The position numbers and the translations under genes are program-made. The notes below the pieces were generated by a model. The model did not search any database. It saw only the letters and a program-made list of their open reading frames with translations, and was not told where the DNA came from. A stretch of 64,000 bases of DNA from Accumulibacter appositus (GTDB lineage: Bacteria > Pseudomonadota > Gammaproteobacteria > Burkholderiales > Rhodocyclaceae), in NCBI RefSeq assembly GCF_035440685.1, contig NZ_DAORMW010000023.1; one strand, written 5' to 3'. Below are positions 27,304 to 35,447 of this stretch, piece by piece (the first letter of the stretch is position 1; the number at the start of each line of letters is the position of its first letter).

Positions 27304-28701
27304 TCAGATCACTTTCGAGTAGCGGGTACGCTGTCGGTCGGCACGCAGATAGCGGTCGAAAACCATCGAAATTGCGCGTACCAGCATCCGGCCTTTCGGG
27401 AGAACGGTGATCCAGCGGTCGTCGATGCGCACTAGCCCGGCATCGACCATCTCGCGCAGATCTTCGAGCTCGGTGGCGAAATGCTTTCTGAACTCGATCA
27501 GATGAGCAATTTCAATCGACTCGATGGACAACTCGAAATGACACATCAGCGATTGAATGATCGACCGCCGCAAGAGGTCGTCGGCGTTCAGTTCGATACC
27601 GCGATAGACGGGCAGGGTGCCGCTGTCGAGCAGGTCATAGTACTCGTCGAGCGTTTTCACGTTCTGACTGTAGGTCGGCCCGACCTTACCGATCGACGAG
27701 ATGCCGAAGGCCAGCAGGTCGCAGTCCGAATGGGTCGAATAGCCCTGGAAGTTGCGATGCAGGCGACCCTGGCGCTGGGCCGTTGCCAGTTCATCGTCGG
27801 GTTTGGCGAAGTGGTCCATGCCAATATACACATAGCCGGCTTCGGTCATCTTGCGGATGGCCAGGGAAAGAATCTGCAGGCGCGCGTCGGCGCTCGGCAT
27901 ATCCACGTCCAGGATGCGTCGCTGCGGCTTGAACAGGCTCGGCAAGTGCGCGTAGTTGTAGATCGATACGCGATCTGGGCTGGCGGCAATGACCCGGTCC
28001 AGGGTGCGACTGAAGCCGATCACGGTCTGTTTGGGCAGGCCGTAGATCAGGTCGACGCTGATCGATTTGAAGCCGCTGGCGCGCGCCGCGTTGATTACCG
28101 ACAGGGTCTCTTCCTCGCTCTGGATTCTATTTACGGCCTGCTGGACGGCCGGGTCGAAGTCCTGGACGCCGACGCTCATGCGATTGAAGCCCAGTTCGGC
28201 GAGCAGTTCGACGGTTGCGCGATCGACTTTGCGCGGGTCGACTTCGATCGAGTACTCGCCATCGTCGATCAAGGTGAAGTGCTGGCGTGTTGCCGCCATC
28301 AGCTGCCGCATTTCATCGTGCGAAAGGAAGGTCGGCGTGCCGCCACCCCAGTGCAGCTGCACCACTTCGTGATCGCCTCCTTCAAGATAGCTGCTTTGCA
28401 GCGCCAGCTCTCGCGCCAGATACTTCAGGTATTTGGCTGAGCGACCATGGTCCTTGGTGATGATCTTGTTGCAGGCACAGTAGTAACAGATGGTGTTGCA
28501 GAACGGAATGTGGAAGTACAATGACAACTGCCGGCTGACGGCACCGATGTTGCGCTTGCCGAGCCACAGCTGGTACGCATCCGGGCCAAAGGCCTCGACA
28601 AAGCGATCCGCTGTCGGGTAGGACGTGTAGCGGGGGCCATTGATGTCGAAGCGGCGAATGATCTGCGGATCAAAAACAAGGTTTTCTGCGACAGAGTTCA
28701 T
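27304..28701 (-). CDS. hemN: Oxygen-independent coproporphyrinogen III oxidase
   Basis: 465 aa radical SAM enzyme that makes protoporphyrinogen IX under anoxia. The [4Fe-4S] motif CNTICYYC has Cys68, Cys72 and Cys75, followed by a fourth Cys77 as in Escherichia coli HemN. LHWGGGTPT and the SVGVQDFDPAVQ segment bind SAM. The start was chosen at the ATG before NSVAENLVF with GTGGAAA upstream; the longer frame runs through the FNR box. It is transcribed divergently from fnr, and the FNR box at 28757-28770 lies 56 bp before its start. Confidence 0.96.
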   Translation of the reverse strand: MNSVAENLVFDPQIIRRFDINGPRYTSYPTADRFVEAFGPDAYQLWLGKRNIGAVSRQLSLYFHIPFCNTICYYCACNKIITKDHGRSAKYLKYLARELALQSSYLEGGDHEVVQLHWGGGTPTFLSHDEMRQLMAATRQHFTLIDDGEYSIEVDPRKVDRATVELLAELGFNRMSVGVQDFDPAVQQAVNRIQSEEETLSVINAARASGFKSISVDLIYGLPKQTVIGFSRTLDRVIAASPDRVSIYNYAHLPSLFKPQRRILDVDMPSADARLQILSLAIRKMTEAGYVYIGMDHFAKPDDELATAQRQGRLHRNFQGYSTHSDCDLLAFGISSIGKVGPTYSQNVKTLDEYYDLLDSGTLPVYRGIELNADDLLRRSIIQSLMCHFELSIESIEIAHLIEFRKHFATELEDLREMVDAGLVRIDDRWITVLPKGRMLVRAISMVFDRYLRADRQRTRYSKVI

Positions 28702-28756
28702 GTTTCCACTACATTGTTGGTTGCGTGCATTATCGGATTGCCCTGAGGTAATCGGG

Positions 28757-28770
28757 TTGACGTGGATCAA
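28757..28770. promoter_or_regulatory. FNR box between hemN and fnr
   Basis: TTGACGTGGATCAA matches the FNR consensus TTGAT-N4-ATCAA with one change. It sits between divergent hemN and fnr and could serve hemN activation and fnr autoregulation. Confidence 0.8.
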
Positions 28771-28797
28771 ACGCGGGGTTTAGTGAAAAGGACGCCG

Positions 28798-29541
28798 ATG
28801 TCGACGAAGGATGCGACCGTGAGGCTCGCCTTTGAGGTTGTGAAGACCGCTTGTTCGAACTGCAACCTGCGCGAGCTCTGCCTGCCTATTGGCCTCGAAG
28901 CAGACGAACTGAGGAAGCTGGACGAGCTGGTTTCGACGCGCAGACGGCTCAAGCGTGGCGACTACCTGTACCGTGTGGGCCAGGAATTCGAGTCCATCTA
29001 CGCGGTCCGCAGCGGTTTTTTCAAGACCGACGTGTTGATCGAGGACGGTCGCGATCAGGTCACCGGTTTTCAGATGACTGGTGAGTTGCTCGGCCTGGAC
29101 GGGATCAGCAGCGAAGTGCATACCTGCAACGCCATTGCTCTCGAGGACAGCGAAGTCTGCGCCATTCCCTTTTCGCATCTCGAAGGCTTGTCGCGGCAGA
29201 TTCACACCCTGCAGCACCACTTTCATCAGGTGATGAGCCGCGAGATCGTTCGTGATCACGGGGTGATGATGTTGCTCGGCACGATGCGCGCCGAGGAACG
29301 CCTGGCGGCCTTCCTGCTTAATCTTTCGCAGCGCTTCAAGGCGCGTGGCTACTCGCCGGCCGAATTCAACCTGCGTATGTCGCGTGACGAAATTGGCAGC
29401 TATCTCGGCCTCAAGCTGGAAACCGTCAGCCGTGCCTTTTCGCGCTTTCAGGACGAAGGCCTGCTTTCCGTCCACCAGAGAAAAATCCGCATTCTCAACA
29501 CCGCCGGCCTGAAGAAACTGATGTCCCATCAACGCGTTTGA
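28798..29541 (+). CDS. fnr: FNR-type oxygen-sensing transcription regulator
   Basis: 247 aa CRP/FNR family. The oxygen-labile [4Fe-4S] ligands are present: Cys19, Cys22 and Cys28 in ACSNCNLRELC and Cys110 in VHTC. The cyclic-nucleotide-like barrel follows, then a dimer helix and a C-terminal winged helix with LRMSRDEIGSYLGLKLETVSRAFSRF, whose E..SR residues recognise TTGAT half-sites. The ATG at 28798 has AAGGA at good spacing and the GTG at 28762 would lie in the FNR box, so the shorter form is preferred. At least four FNR-type boxes lie in this window, three of them within 4 kb of this gene. Confidence 0.95.
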   Translation: MSTKDATVRLAFEVVKTACSNCNLRELCLPIGLEADELRKLDELVSTRRRLKRGDYLYRVGQEFESIYAVRSGFFKTDVLIEDGRDQVTGFQMTGELLGLDGISSEVHTCNAIALEDSEVCAIPFSHLEGLSRQIHTLQHHFHQVMSREIVRDHGVMMLLGTMRAEERLAAFLLNLSQRFKARGYSPAEFNLRMSRDEIGSYLGLKLETVSRAFSRFQDEGLLSVHQRKIRILNTAGLKKLMSHQRV

Positions 29542-29576
29542 GGCGGTGCAAGAGGTGCCTTTCCTTGCTTGCTGCT

Positions 29577-29972
29577 TCAAGGGATCCACGCCAGCGGGCC
29601 GAGCGCGTTGCGGCTGACAGCGACGGCGACGATGTAGGCAAAGGCCAGTAGCGCGGCGATGAAGAAGATCGCTCGCTGGCTTTGGCTGCGGCCGCGCTTC
29701 AAGGCCATGGTCCCGCAGCCGATGTAGATCAGCAGGCCGATCAGTTTGGCGGTCAACCAGGTGGCCGCGAAGGGATACTGAGCGCTGATCACGGCCATGG
29801 CGATGGCGCTGGCCAGCAGGACGGTATCCACGATATGGGGCAGGACGCGTACCAGCGGTTGCTGCAGGCGCGGTGATTTGCCGAGCATCCAGAGCCCGCG
29901 CACGAAGAACCCTGCGCCGCTCAGCACGACGCAGCCGATATGCAGGTATTTCAGAGTCAGATAGGTACTCAT
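29577..29972 (-). CDS. SirB2 family membrane protein
   Basis: 131 aa, four membrane segments. MSTYLTLKYLHIGCVVLSGAGFFVRG at the start and LPHIVDTVLLASAI are the SirB2 family features. Function is unknown in general. The ATG shares a base with the stop of the upstream permease gene (TAATG), so it is translationally coupled to it. A longer frame that includes upstream residues is only the antisense shadow continuing. Confidence 0.82.
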   Translation of the reverse strand: MSTYLTLKYLHIGCVVLSGAGFFVRGLWMLGKSPRLQQPLVRVLPHIVDTVLLASAIAMAVISAQYPFAATWLTAKLIGLLIYIGCGTMALKRGRSQSQRAIFFIAALLAFAYIVAVAVSRNALGPLAWIP

Positions 29973-31294
29973 TACCGGGCTGCCGCTGCCGCAGCGGAAG
30001 TGAGTGTCAGGGTTTCTACGATCTTCAACCGCTGCCGGCGGTAGAAGGCGACCGCGGCCAGCAGGTTGCGCAGCAGCCAGGCATTGGCCAGCAACAGCGC
30101 CAATCCAGCGGGATAAGTGAGCCACTCTGGCCAGAGCACGGCTGCCAGCAGGAGCGCCACGGCGACGAAGTGTGCCTGCATCTGCCGGTCGAGCTGGGCC
30201 CCGGCGATGACCTTGTTCATGTTCGGAGGAAGCACGCGCCCGCGCCCGAGATTCTGCAGGTGTGACCAGACCAGGAAAGGCACGATCTTGTAAAGCATGC
30301 CGATCATTACCGACATGAAGCCGCCGAACAGCGCCAGGACGCCGCACAGCAGCGGCCACTCGGAGCGCTCGCCAAGGGGCGGCCAACTGCTTGCCGCAAG
30401 CCACAGCGAGCAGGCGGCCAACGTGCTTAGCATCGCCACGCGCCAATAATGCTGGGTGGCGTCGAAACGGGCACGCTTGCTGCGGCTTTGCAGCTGAAGT
30501 GTCAGCGCCGCGAAAGCGGCGACGGTGAGCACCGCCAGCGCCGCGAGCCAGGGTGACGACCATTGCCAGCCGGCGATATCGACGCTACTCCACAGCAACA
30601 ATAGCGCGAAAAGCGACCAGGAAAAGCGGCGCGTGAACCACTCTGGGTAGGCTGGCGTCATCTGGAACATCGGTACTACGACGAAAGCGACGGCAGCTAG
30701 AAGAACGACACTCCAGCCGATGAAACCCCAGCCGAGATGGATCGACGTCAGCTGCATCAGTGGCAAGGCCAGCGCGCCGTCGAGAGCCACGGCCAGCAGC
30801 ATGCCGAGGCACACGGTCACCGCCAAGCCAATCAAGGACAGTTTCAGACCCAGAATGGTCGGGTTGGTCGAAGGCACGCCATACAAGGCGTGCCCGGCGC
30901 CAAAAATGAACAGTGCGACGCCGCAGCCAATAGACAATGCGGCCAGCTCGAATAGCAGCGGCTGGTAGCTCAGGAAGCCCGCCGCCAACAGCAGCGCGCC
31001 AGCGGCGACTGCCAGGTGAACCAGGGTGGCCAGGAGCTGCGGTCGCGAGATGTTTGCGCCGGCGACCACCGGAAGGATCTGGAGCATCGCGCCGAGCATC
31101 ACCTGCAGCATGAAGCCGACGGTGATCAGGTGCGTCAGCGCCAGAGCGGCCCCGGTCCAGCGTGAGGCGAATAGCTCGGGACCACTCCACAACACAAGCA
31201 GGGCGGCGAGGACGGCAAACAGCGGTGCAGTCAGAAAAAAACGAAGTGGCGCGGCGAGCGGGGGAGCCTGATCGAAGGATAGCAGCGCCTGCAT
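29972..31294 (-). CDS. Polytopic membrane protein, probable heme-copper/NnrS-like family
   Basis: 440 aa with about twelve hydrophobic segments and no soluble domain. Histidines occur within or at the ends of helices (LTHLITVGFM, LVHLAVAAG, GHALYG, SIHLGWGFIGW, WSHLQNLG), as in NnrS or oxidase subunit I-like permeases found beside hemerythrin and DUF2249 genes in denitrifying betaproteobacteria. I cannot name the family with certainty. It is the third gene of a four-gene set (hemerythrin, DUF2249, permease, SirB2). Repeat A4 fills the whole gap to DUF2249, so its start codon has only the repeat upstream. Confidence 0.7.
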   Translation of the reverse strand: MQALLSFDQAPPLAAPLRFFLTAPLFAVLAALLVLWSGPELFASRWTGAALALTHLITVGFMLQVMLGAMLQILPVVAGANISRPQLLATLVHLAVAAGALLLAAGFLSYQPLLFELAALSIGCGVALFIFGAGHALYGVPSTNPTILGLKLSLIGLAVTVCLGMLLAVALDGALALPLMQLTSIHLGWGFIGWSVVLLAAVAFVVVPMFQMTPAYPEWFTRRFSWSLFALLLLWSSVDIAGWQWSSPWLAALAVLTVAAFAALTLQLQSRSKRARFDATQHYWRVAMLSTLAACSLWLAASSWPPLGERSEWPLLCGVLALFGGFMSVMIGMLYKIVPFLVWSHLQNLGRGRVLPPNMNKVIAGAQLDRQMQAHFVAVALLLAAVLWPEWLTYPAGLALLLANAWLLRNLLAAVAFYRRQRLKIVETLTLTSAAAAAAR

Positions 31295-31421
31295 TACCGT
31301 GAAAGTCGCGTAAGCGACTCACGAACCTTCCTTCTCCCCCCGCGGGAGAAGGGCCGGGGGAAGAGGGGGGGCCGGTCATGACTTTCATCATTTGGGGTGT
31401 CTCGGCATGTCATGATCGTTA
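31295..31421 (+). repeat. Family A intergenic element, copy A4
   Basis: Complete ~127-bp element with three hairpins. It exactly fills the gap between the permease start codon and the DUF2249 stop codon, whose TAA is formed by the element's terminal TTA on the other strand. Confidence 0.8.
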
Positions 31422-31667
31422 CGGCGCTTGATGTTGGATCAGGACTTCCACCGTGCCGTCAGCTCGGCGCTCGCTCTTCCAGGTGAAACCGTTGAGTTGG
31501 AGAGCCCTGTACAGCGGGTAAGGCTCACGCGGCAGGAGCACCAGCAGTCTTTCCGAGGTCGCAAGCTTGTCGAGTGCTTCCATGGTGCGAACCATTGGTT
31601 CCGGTGGCTCCAGGTCGCGGGCGTCAAGGAGGATGGGGGGCTGGCTGTCGCTTTCCATCTGCATCAT
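31419..31667 (-). CDS. DUF2249 domain protein
   Basis: 82 aa, TusA-like small domain. LDARDLEPPEPMVRTMEALDKLATSERLLVLLPREPYPL is the family core: the LDAR..EPPEPM segment is the conserved start. These proteins often pair with hemerythrin-type proteins in nitric oxide or low-oxygen clusters; a role in NO defence or iron-sulfur chemistry is possible but unproven. The ATG overlaps the stop of the upstream hemerythrin gene (ATGA). Confidence 0.82.
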   Translation of the reverse strand: MMQMESDSQPPILLDARDLEPPEPMVRTMEALDKLATSERLLVLLPREPYPLYRALQLNGFTWKSERRADGTVEVLIQHQAP

Positions 31668-32125
31668 GCGGGCGTTTTTGCCTGACCAGCGAGCTGCTTC
31701 TGCAGTTGTGGCAGCAGCGCATCCAGCTGGTCGGCCAATTGCTGGTCACACATCGGATACAGGATGTTTTCTTCCTTGACATTGTGTTGCTGGATCATGA
31801 TCAACAGGGTCTCGGCGTTGCCGCTGTAGTCCTCCACATCGCGCTCGGCCAGGGCGGTTTCCGCCGCGGCCAATAGCTGCCGCATTTGCATGTGCTCGCT
31901 ACGCATGACCTGCGTTGGCCCCTGATACATGCCGGTGCGCTTCTCAAAGAGGGGGAAGAGAATCGCTTCCTCGGCCTCGAAATGATTCAGCAGAGCGTCT
32001 CGCAAGCGTGGAAACTCCGTCTGTGCCAGTTCCCAGTCCTCGTCTGCCACAGCCTTCTCGATCGCAGCCAGAAAGTCATCGCAAGAGCGATGATCCTGGG
32101 TCATCAATTCGCTGATCTCGTGCAT
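31664..32125 (-). CDS. Hemerythrin HHE domain protein
   Basis: 153 aa. Di-iron ligands visible: TQDHRSCDDF, LNHFEAEEAILFPLFE, RSEHMQMRQLL and QQHNVKEENILYPM. HHE proteins of this type (YtfE/ScdA/NorA-like) handle nitric oxide or iron-sulfur repair under low oxygen. The start at 32125 has GAGG seven bases upstream; a start at 32191 would place the FNR box inside the coding region, which favours the shorter form. First gene of the hemerythrin-DUF2249-permease-SirB2 operon. Confidence 0.85.
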   Translation of the reverse strand: MHEISELMTQDHRSCDDFLAAIEKAVADEDWELAQTEFPRLRDALLNHFEAEEAILFPLFEKRTGMYQGPTQVMRSEHMQMRQLLAAAETALAERDVEDYSGNAETLLIMIQQHNVKEENILYPMCDQQLADQLDALLPQLQKQLAGQAKTPA

Positions 32126-32180
32126 GAGATGCCTCGCAAAATTAGTGGTGCCATTGTCGGCCGCTGCAGCACCGCTAGCG

Positions 32181-32194
32181 TTGATCGACATCAA
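32181..32194. promoter_or_regulatory. FNR box upstream of hemerythrin operon
   Basis: TTGATCGACATCAA is a perfect match to the FNR consensus TTGAT-N4-ATCAA. It is 55 bp before the chosen start codon of the hemerythrin gene, a good position for anaerobic activation. Confidence 0.88.
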
Positions 32195-32430
32195 ACAATG
32201 TTTTTCAAGGTGTCGTGCCTTGAACACACGACCTGATTTGCCCCGAAGGGCTCGCCAATGCAGGCATCGGCTGATGACAGTAGATTTCCTGCCCGCCCTT
32301 AGGCGGCGATGCGGCGAAAAAGTTCGCGGTCGTCTGTTCTTTTGGCTGACTACCTTTGCGGGAAATCGCTTTCACCGCCAGGATGCCGGCTTTCTCCGGG
32401 TTGCAACTTGGTCGAAAGCCGGCCTGTCGT

Positions 32431-32444
32431 TTGACTTCCGTCAA
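32431..32444. promoter_or_regulatory. FNR-like box upstream of universal stress protein gene
   Basis: TTGACTTCCGTCAA is an inverted repeat close to the FNR consensus (TTGAC-N4-GTCAA). It is 63 bp before the universal stress protein start. The rest of the 382-bp gap 32126-32507 shows no gene. Confidence 0.65.
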
Positions 32445-32507
32445 GATTGGTGTGACCTTTGTTGCCTATAGTCAATTGTCAATTGACGTCACTGTGGAGG
32501 AAGCGCC

Positions 32508-32951
32508 ATGTTCAAGCACATCCTTGTTCCTGCGGATGGATCAGATCTTTCAAAGGAAACGGCTCGGCGCGCGGTTTCGTTCGCCAAGGAGGCCGGAGCG
32601 CGCATTACCGCTTTTTTCGCCAAGCCGGAATACCCGGTCAGCTACTACGGCGAAGGCGCGCTGATCGATCCGACCACACCCGAGAAATTTGCCGAACTTG
32701 CCGAGCAGCAAGCGCAGCAAGTCCTTGACTTCGTCGCCGACCTGGGGAAGGAGGCTGGCGTCCCGGTCGACAAGTTCTCGCTGACCAGTGACATTCCTTA
32801 CGAGGCGATCATCGACGCGGCGACGCAATCAGGCTGTGATCTGATCTTCATGGCCTCGCATGGCCGCCGGGGAATCAGCGCCTTGTTGCTCGGCAGCGAG
32901 ACCCACAAGGTGCTCACGCACTCGACCATTCCCGTTCTCGTCTATCGCTGA
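32508..32951 (+). CDS. Universal stress protein UspA family
   Basis: 147 aa, one UspA domain. It starts MFKHILVPADGSDLSKE and ends with the ATP-binding motif G-x2-G-x9-G-S in ASHGRRGISALLLGSETHKVL, so an ATP-binding type is likely. GGAGG precedes the ATG. Single USP domains in denitrifiers are often under FNR/ANR control for survival without oxygen, and an FNR-like box lies upstream here. Divergent from the hemerythrin operon. Confidence 0.9.
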   Translation: MFKHILVPADGSDLSKETARRAVSFAKEAGARITAFFAKPEYPVSYYGEGALIDPTTPEKFAELAEQQAQQVLDFVADLGKEAGVPVDKFSLTSDIPYEAIIDAATQSGCDLIFMASHGRRGISALLLGSETHKVLTHSTIPVLVYR

Positions 32952-33101
32952 TCGCCGCGCGTCATCGCCTGGTTCGCAAGTGCGCTGGGCAAGTGCTGCT
33001 TTGGCCCGACGCGACCGCCGTGGGCGCAGTGTGGCAAAATGCCTTGGATGCTTGCACGCCCGCTGGTCAAATGTGACTGGCGGCGAAAGGGGGCTATGAG
33101 C

Positions 33102-33770
33102 ATGCGGTGCTTCGCGAAAGTAGTCGGCTGGCGATACCGGGGGCTGCTTGTCGCTCTTTGCCTGGCCACCGGCGGTACCGCTGTCGAAGCGGTCGATGTC
33201 GGCTTGGCTGGCGTATTTCCCGGCAAGGCGCTACTGACCATCGACGGCGGTGCTCCGCAAACGGTGGCTGTCGGCACGGAAACCAGCGAAGGCGTTCGGG
33301 TACTGGCCGTCGACCGTGAAACGGCAACCATCGAGAGCGAGGGAAAGAAGCGTATCCTGCGCGTTGGGCAGAACGTGGTCTCAAGTTCTTCGGCGCAGGA
33401 CAGTCGCAGGGCGGTACTGACGGCTGACGGCAACGGTCATTTCCTGACCACCGGGAACATCAACGGAAGGAGCGTTCGTTTTCTGGTCGATACCGGCGCC
33501 ACGATGGTCTCGCTCGGCGCCAGTGATGCGCGGCGGATCGGCATTGACGCCAGCAAGGGCCAGCCGGCGATAGTGAACACTGCGAATGGTCAAGCACGCG
33601 TTTCTCGAGTACAGCTGAACAGCGTTCGTGTTGGCGAAATCGTCCTGCACGGTATTGATGCGTTGGTGCATCAGCAGGACATGCCGTTCGTGTTGCTCGG
33701 CATGACTTTCTTGAATCGTATGGAAATGCAGCGTGACGGTCAGACAATGACCCTCAGAAAGCGCTACTAG
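33102..33770 (+). CDS. Retropepsin-like aspartic protease, TIGR02281-type
   Basis: 222 aa. A signal peptide or membrane anchor is at residues 9-30 (RYRGLLVALCLATGGTAVEA). The single active-site motif LVDTGATMVSLG is near residue 130, as in viral-type retropepsins that dimerise. The C-terminal FVLLGMTFLNRMEM is the conserved flap-adjacent segment of clan AA bacterial proteins. Likely acts in the periplasm. An ATG at 33096 is an alternative, but AAAGGGGG is better spaced for 33102. It is followed after 12 bp by a small hypothetical gene and then the Nudix gene. Confidence 0.85.
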   Translation: MRCFAKVVGWRYRGLLVALCLATGGTAVEAVDVGLAGVFPGKALLTIDGGAPQTVAVGTETSEGVRVLAVDRETATIESEGKKRILRVGQNVVSSSSAQDSRRAVLTADGNGHFLTTGNINGRSVRFLVDTGATMVSLGASDARRIGIDASKGQPAIVNTANGQARVSRVQLNSVRVGEIVLHGIDALVHQQDMPFVLLGMTFLNRMEMQRDGQTMTLRKRY

Positions 33771-33782
33771 GAGGAGTCGATA

Positions 33783-34073
33783 ATGCGTCCGCGCAACGAA
33801 GAAGCAAGCATGCTGAGCCGTGAGCTCGATATCCTGATGGGCGAGCGGCAGAGGCTGCTGGAAGTCGTCGGTGCCGCCGCCGCACTGATCGCGTCGCTTG
33901 ACAGCCGCGCGCTGCCACCGACGGCGGTGAAGTCGGCAGATTTGGTGGCGACATCGATCAACGCCTTGTCGGACGAGACCCTGCGCGACGCGCTGGCGGC
34001 CGTGCGCGCAGAGATCGAGGACGGCGAGCCGGACGACGGCGAGCGGGAAGGCGAGCGTGTCGTCAGCCATTGA
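33783..34073 (+). CDS. Small hypothetical protein
   Basis: 96 aa, acidic C-terminal tail (EDGEPDDGEREGE) and a helical middle. AGGAGG lies at good spacing before the ATG, which supports a real gene. It overlaps the Nudix start by 17 bp and follows the retropepsin by 12 bp, so the three form one transcript. I recognise no domain. Confidence 0.65.
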   Translation: MRPRNEEASMLSRELDILMGERQRLLEVVGAAAALIASLDSRALPPTAVKSADLVATSINALSDETLRDALAAVRAEIEDGEPDDGEREGERVVSH

Positions 34074-34701
34074 GGCCTTGCCGGGTGCTACAACAGAGGC
34101 AGGTGACAAGGCCGTCGATCTGGATCAAGTACGGCAGGTCTTGTCTGTCGCGCCGGCGCGCACACCCTGTGTCCTCGAAGACGGCGTTGGCGACGAAGAG
34201 CTGCTGCCGGCTGCGGTGCTTTTTCCGATTGTTCAACGCAATGGCGAACCAACGGTATTGCTGACGCAGCGTACGGCGCATTTGCGCGATCATCCGGGGC
34301 AGATCAGTTTTCCGGGCGGGCGTTGCGAAGCAAGCGATCCCTCTCCTGCCGATACGGCGCTGCGCGAGACCAGCGAGGAAATCGGCCTGTCGTCGGCGCA
34401 GGTCGAAATCATTGGTTATCTACCCGAGTACCGTACTGCGACCGGTTTCCGTGTCACGCCGGTCGTGGCTATGGTGACGCCACCTTTCGATTTGCAGCTC
34501 GACGCTTTCGAGGTGGCAGAAGCGTTTGAGGTGCCTTTATCCTTCCTGATGAATCCTGCCAATCACCAGCAGCATTCGCTCCACTACCGCGGCAAGCTGC
34601 GTCACTACTACGCGATGCCCTACGGCGATTACTTCATCTGGGGTGCCACCGCGGGGATCATCATGTCCCTCTATCGCGCCCTCGAAATCGCTGCCCGCTA
34701 A
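34057..34701 (+). CDS. CoA pyrophosphatase, Nudix family (NudL-like)
   Basis: 214 aa. The Nudix box is clear: GGRCEASDPSPADTALRETSEEIGL near residues 88-112, with the REx2EE glutamates. The preceding LTQRTAHLRDHPGQISFPGG is the UPF0035 signature that marks CoA/acyl-CoA diphosphatases. GTG start with GGAAGG upstream, overlapping the preceding small gene. Likely hydrolyses CoA derivatives to phosphopantetheine. Confidence 0.9.
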   Translation: MSSAIEALPGATTEAGDKAVDLDQVRQVLSVAPARTPCVLEDGVGDEELLPAAVLFPIVQRNGEPTVLLTQRTAHLRDHPGQISFPGGRCEASDPSPADTALRETSEEIGLSSAQVEIIGYLPEYRTATGFRVTPVVAMVTPPFDLQLDAFEVAEAFEVPLSFLMNPANHQQHSLHYRGKLRHYYAMPYGDYFIWGATAGIIMSLYRALEIAAR

Positions 34702-34817
34702 CGATCCTGCCTGAAGGAACGCCCGACATCCTGAAAGGCATGCCCGTCCTCTCTTTGCCGGTCTTTCTCCCACGCCGGTAGCAAGGAATTACGTGAGATG
34801 CTTGCGCGGCTATCGTG

Positions 34818-35282
34818 CTAATCGAGAACCAGCGCGACTTTCTGGAGAAACTGTTCCACCTTCTTCCGGTCAGGGACCGCGCCGAGCGCCAGGTGGAGTT
34901 GACCGAAGTGCTGCCGCAGTTCGTCCAGCGTTTCCGATTTCTCGATTTTTGCTGCCAGAGCGCGTGCATCTGCACCCAGCAACTCGTGCAAGGTGCGAAT
35001 GACGTAGCTCTTGGCAAGGCTGATGTCCTCGTCGGGCAGTGCTGTCGGAAGGGCGGCGCCGGTGGACGCCGACAGCTGCCGAACGAAGCCGCCGTTGAGC
35101 AACTGTGCGAGGTGCTGCTGGCCCTCCGCCGGTGAGGTGCATAGGGCCAGCAACTGTTCCCCTGTTCGCTGCCCATCGATCATGATCAGCATTGTTCTTA
35201 CGCGTGACGGCAAGCGGCGAGCGCGGGTGGAGATCTCGTCCAGGCCCTTCGCTGTCTTGATGAATACAGACGATAGTTCCAT
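34818..35282 (-). CDS. Hypothetical protein, betaproteobacterial type
   Basis: 154 aa, soluble and helical, no signal peptide. It starts MELSSVFIKTAKGLDEI and has an LLIMIDGQRT-like segment (TMLIMIDGQRTGEQLLAL) followed by a helix-turn region, similar in shape to winged-helix-like sensor domains; I cannot name the family. The start was chosen at the ATG preceded by AAAGG rather than the longer frame. It is convergent with the Nudix gene and divergent from the decayed cobD-like gene. Confidence 0.6.
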   Translation of the reverse strand: MELSSVFIKTAKGLDEISTRARRLPSRVRTMLIMIDGQRTGEQLLALCTSPAEGQQHLAQLLNGGFVRQLSASTGAALPTALPDEDISLAKSYVIRTLHELLGADARALAAKIEKSETLDELRQHFGQLHLALGAVPDRKKVEQFLQKVALVLD

Positions 35283-35447
35283 GCTGAAAAGCCTTTTGGA
35301 AGCGCTTGGAGCGATTTTGCGAGAAGGGTCGCGTTTCTGCAAGCCCTCGCATACCTGTGGTAATGTCCTCGTTTGACTACCCAGTCGTCGCCAGCCGTCA
35401 GGCGTTCGCGATGTCGCTCACGCAAGATTTCGCCACGAGCCTCCCAG

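Noticed and set aside
32126..32227. Longer N-terminus for the hemerythrin protein
   Set aside because: It would place the perfect FNR box within the coding region; the ATG at 32125 has a proper GAGG.
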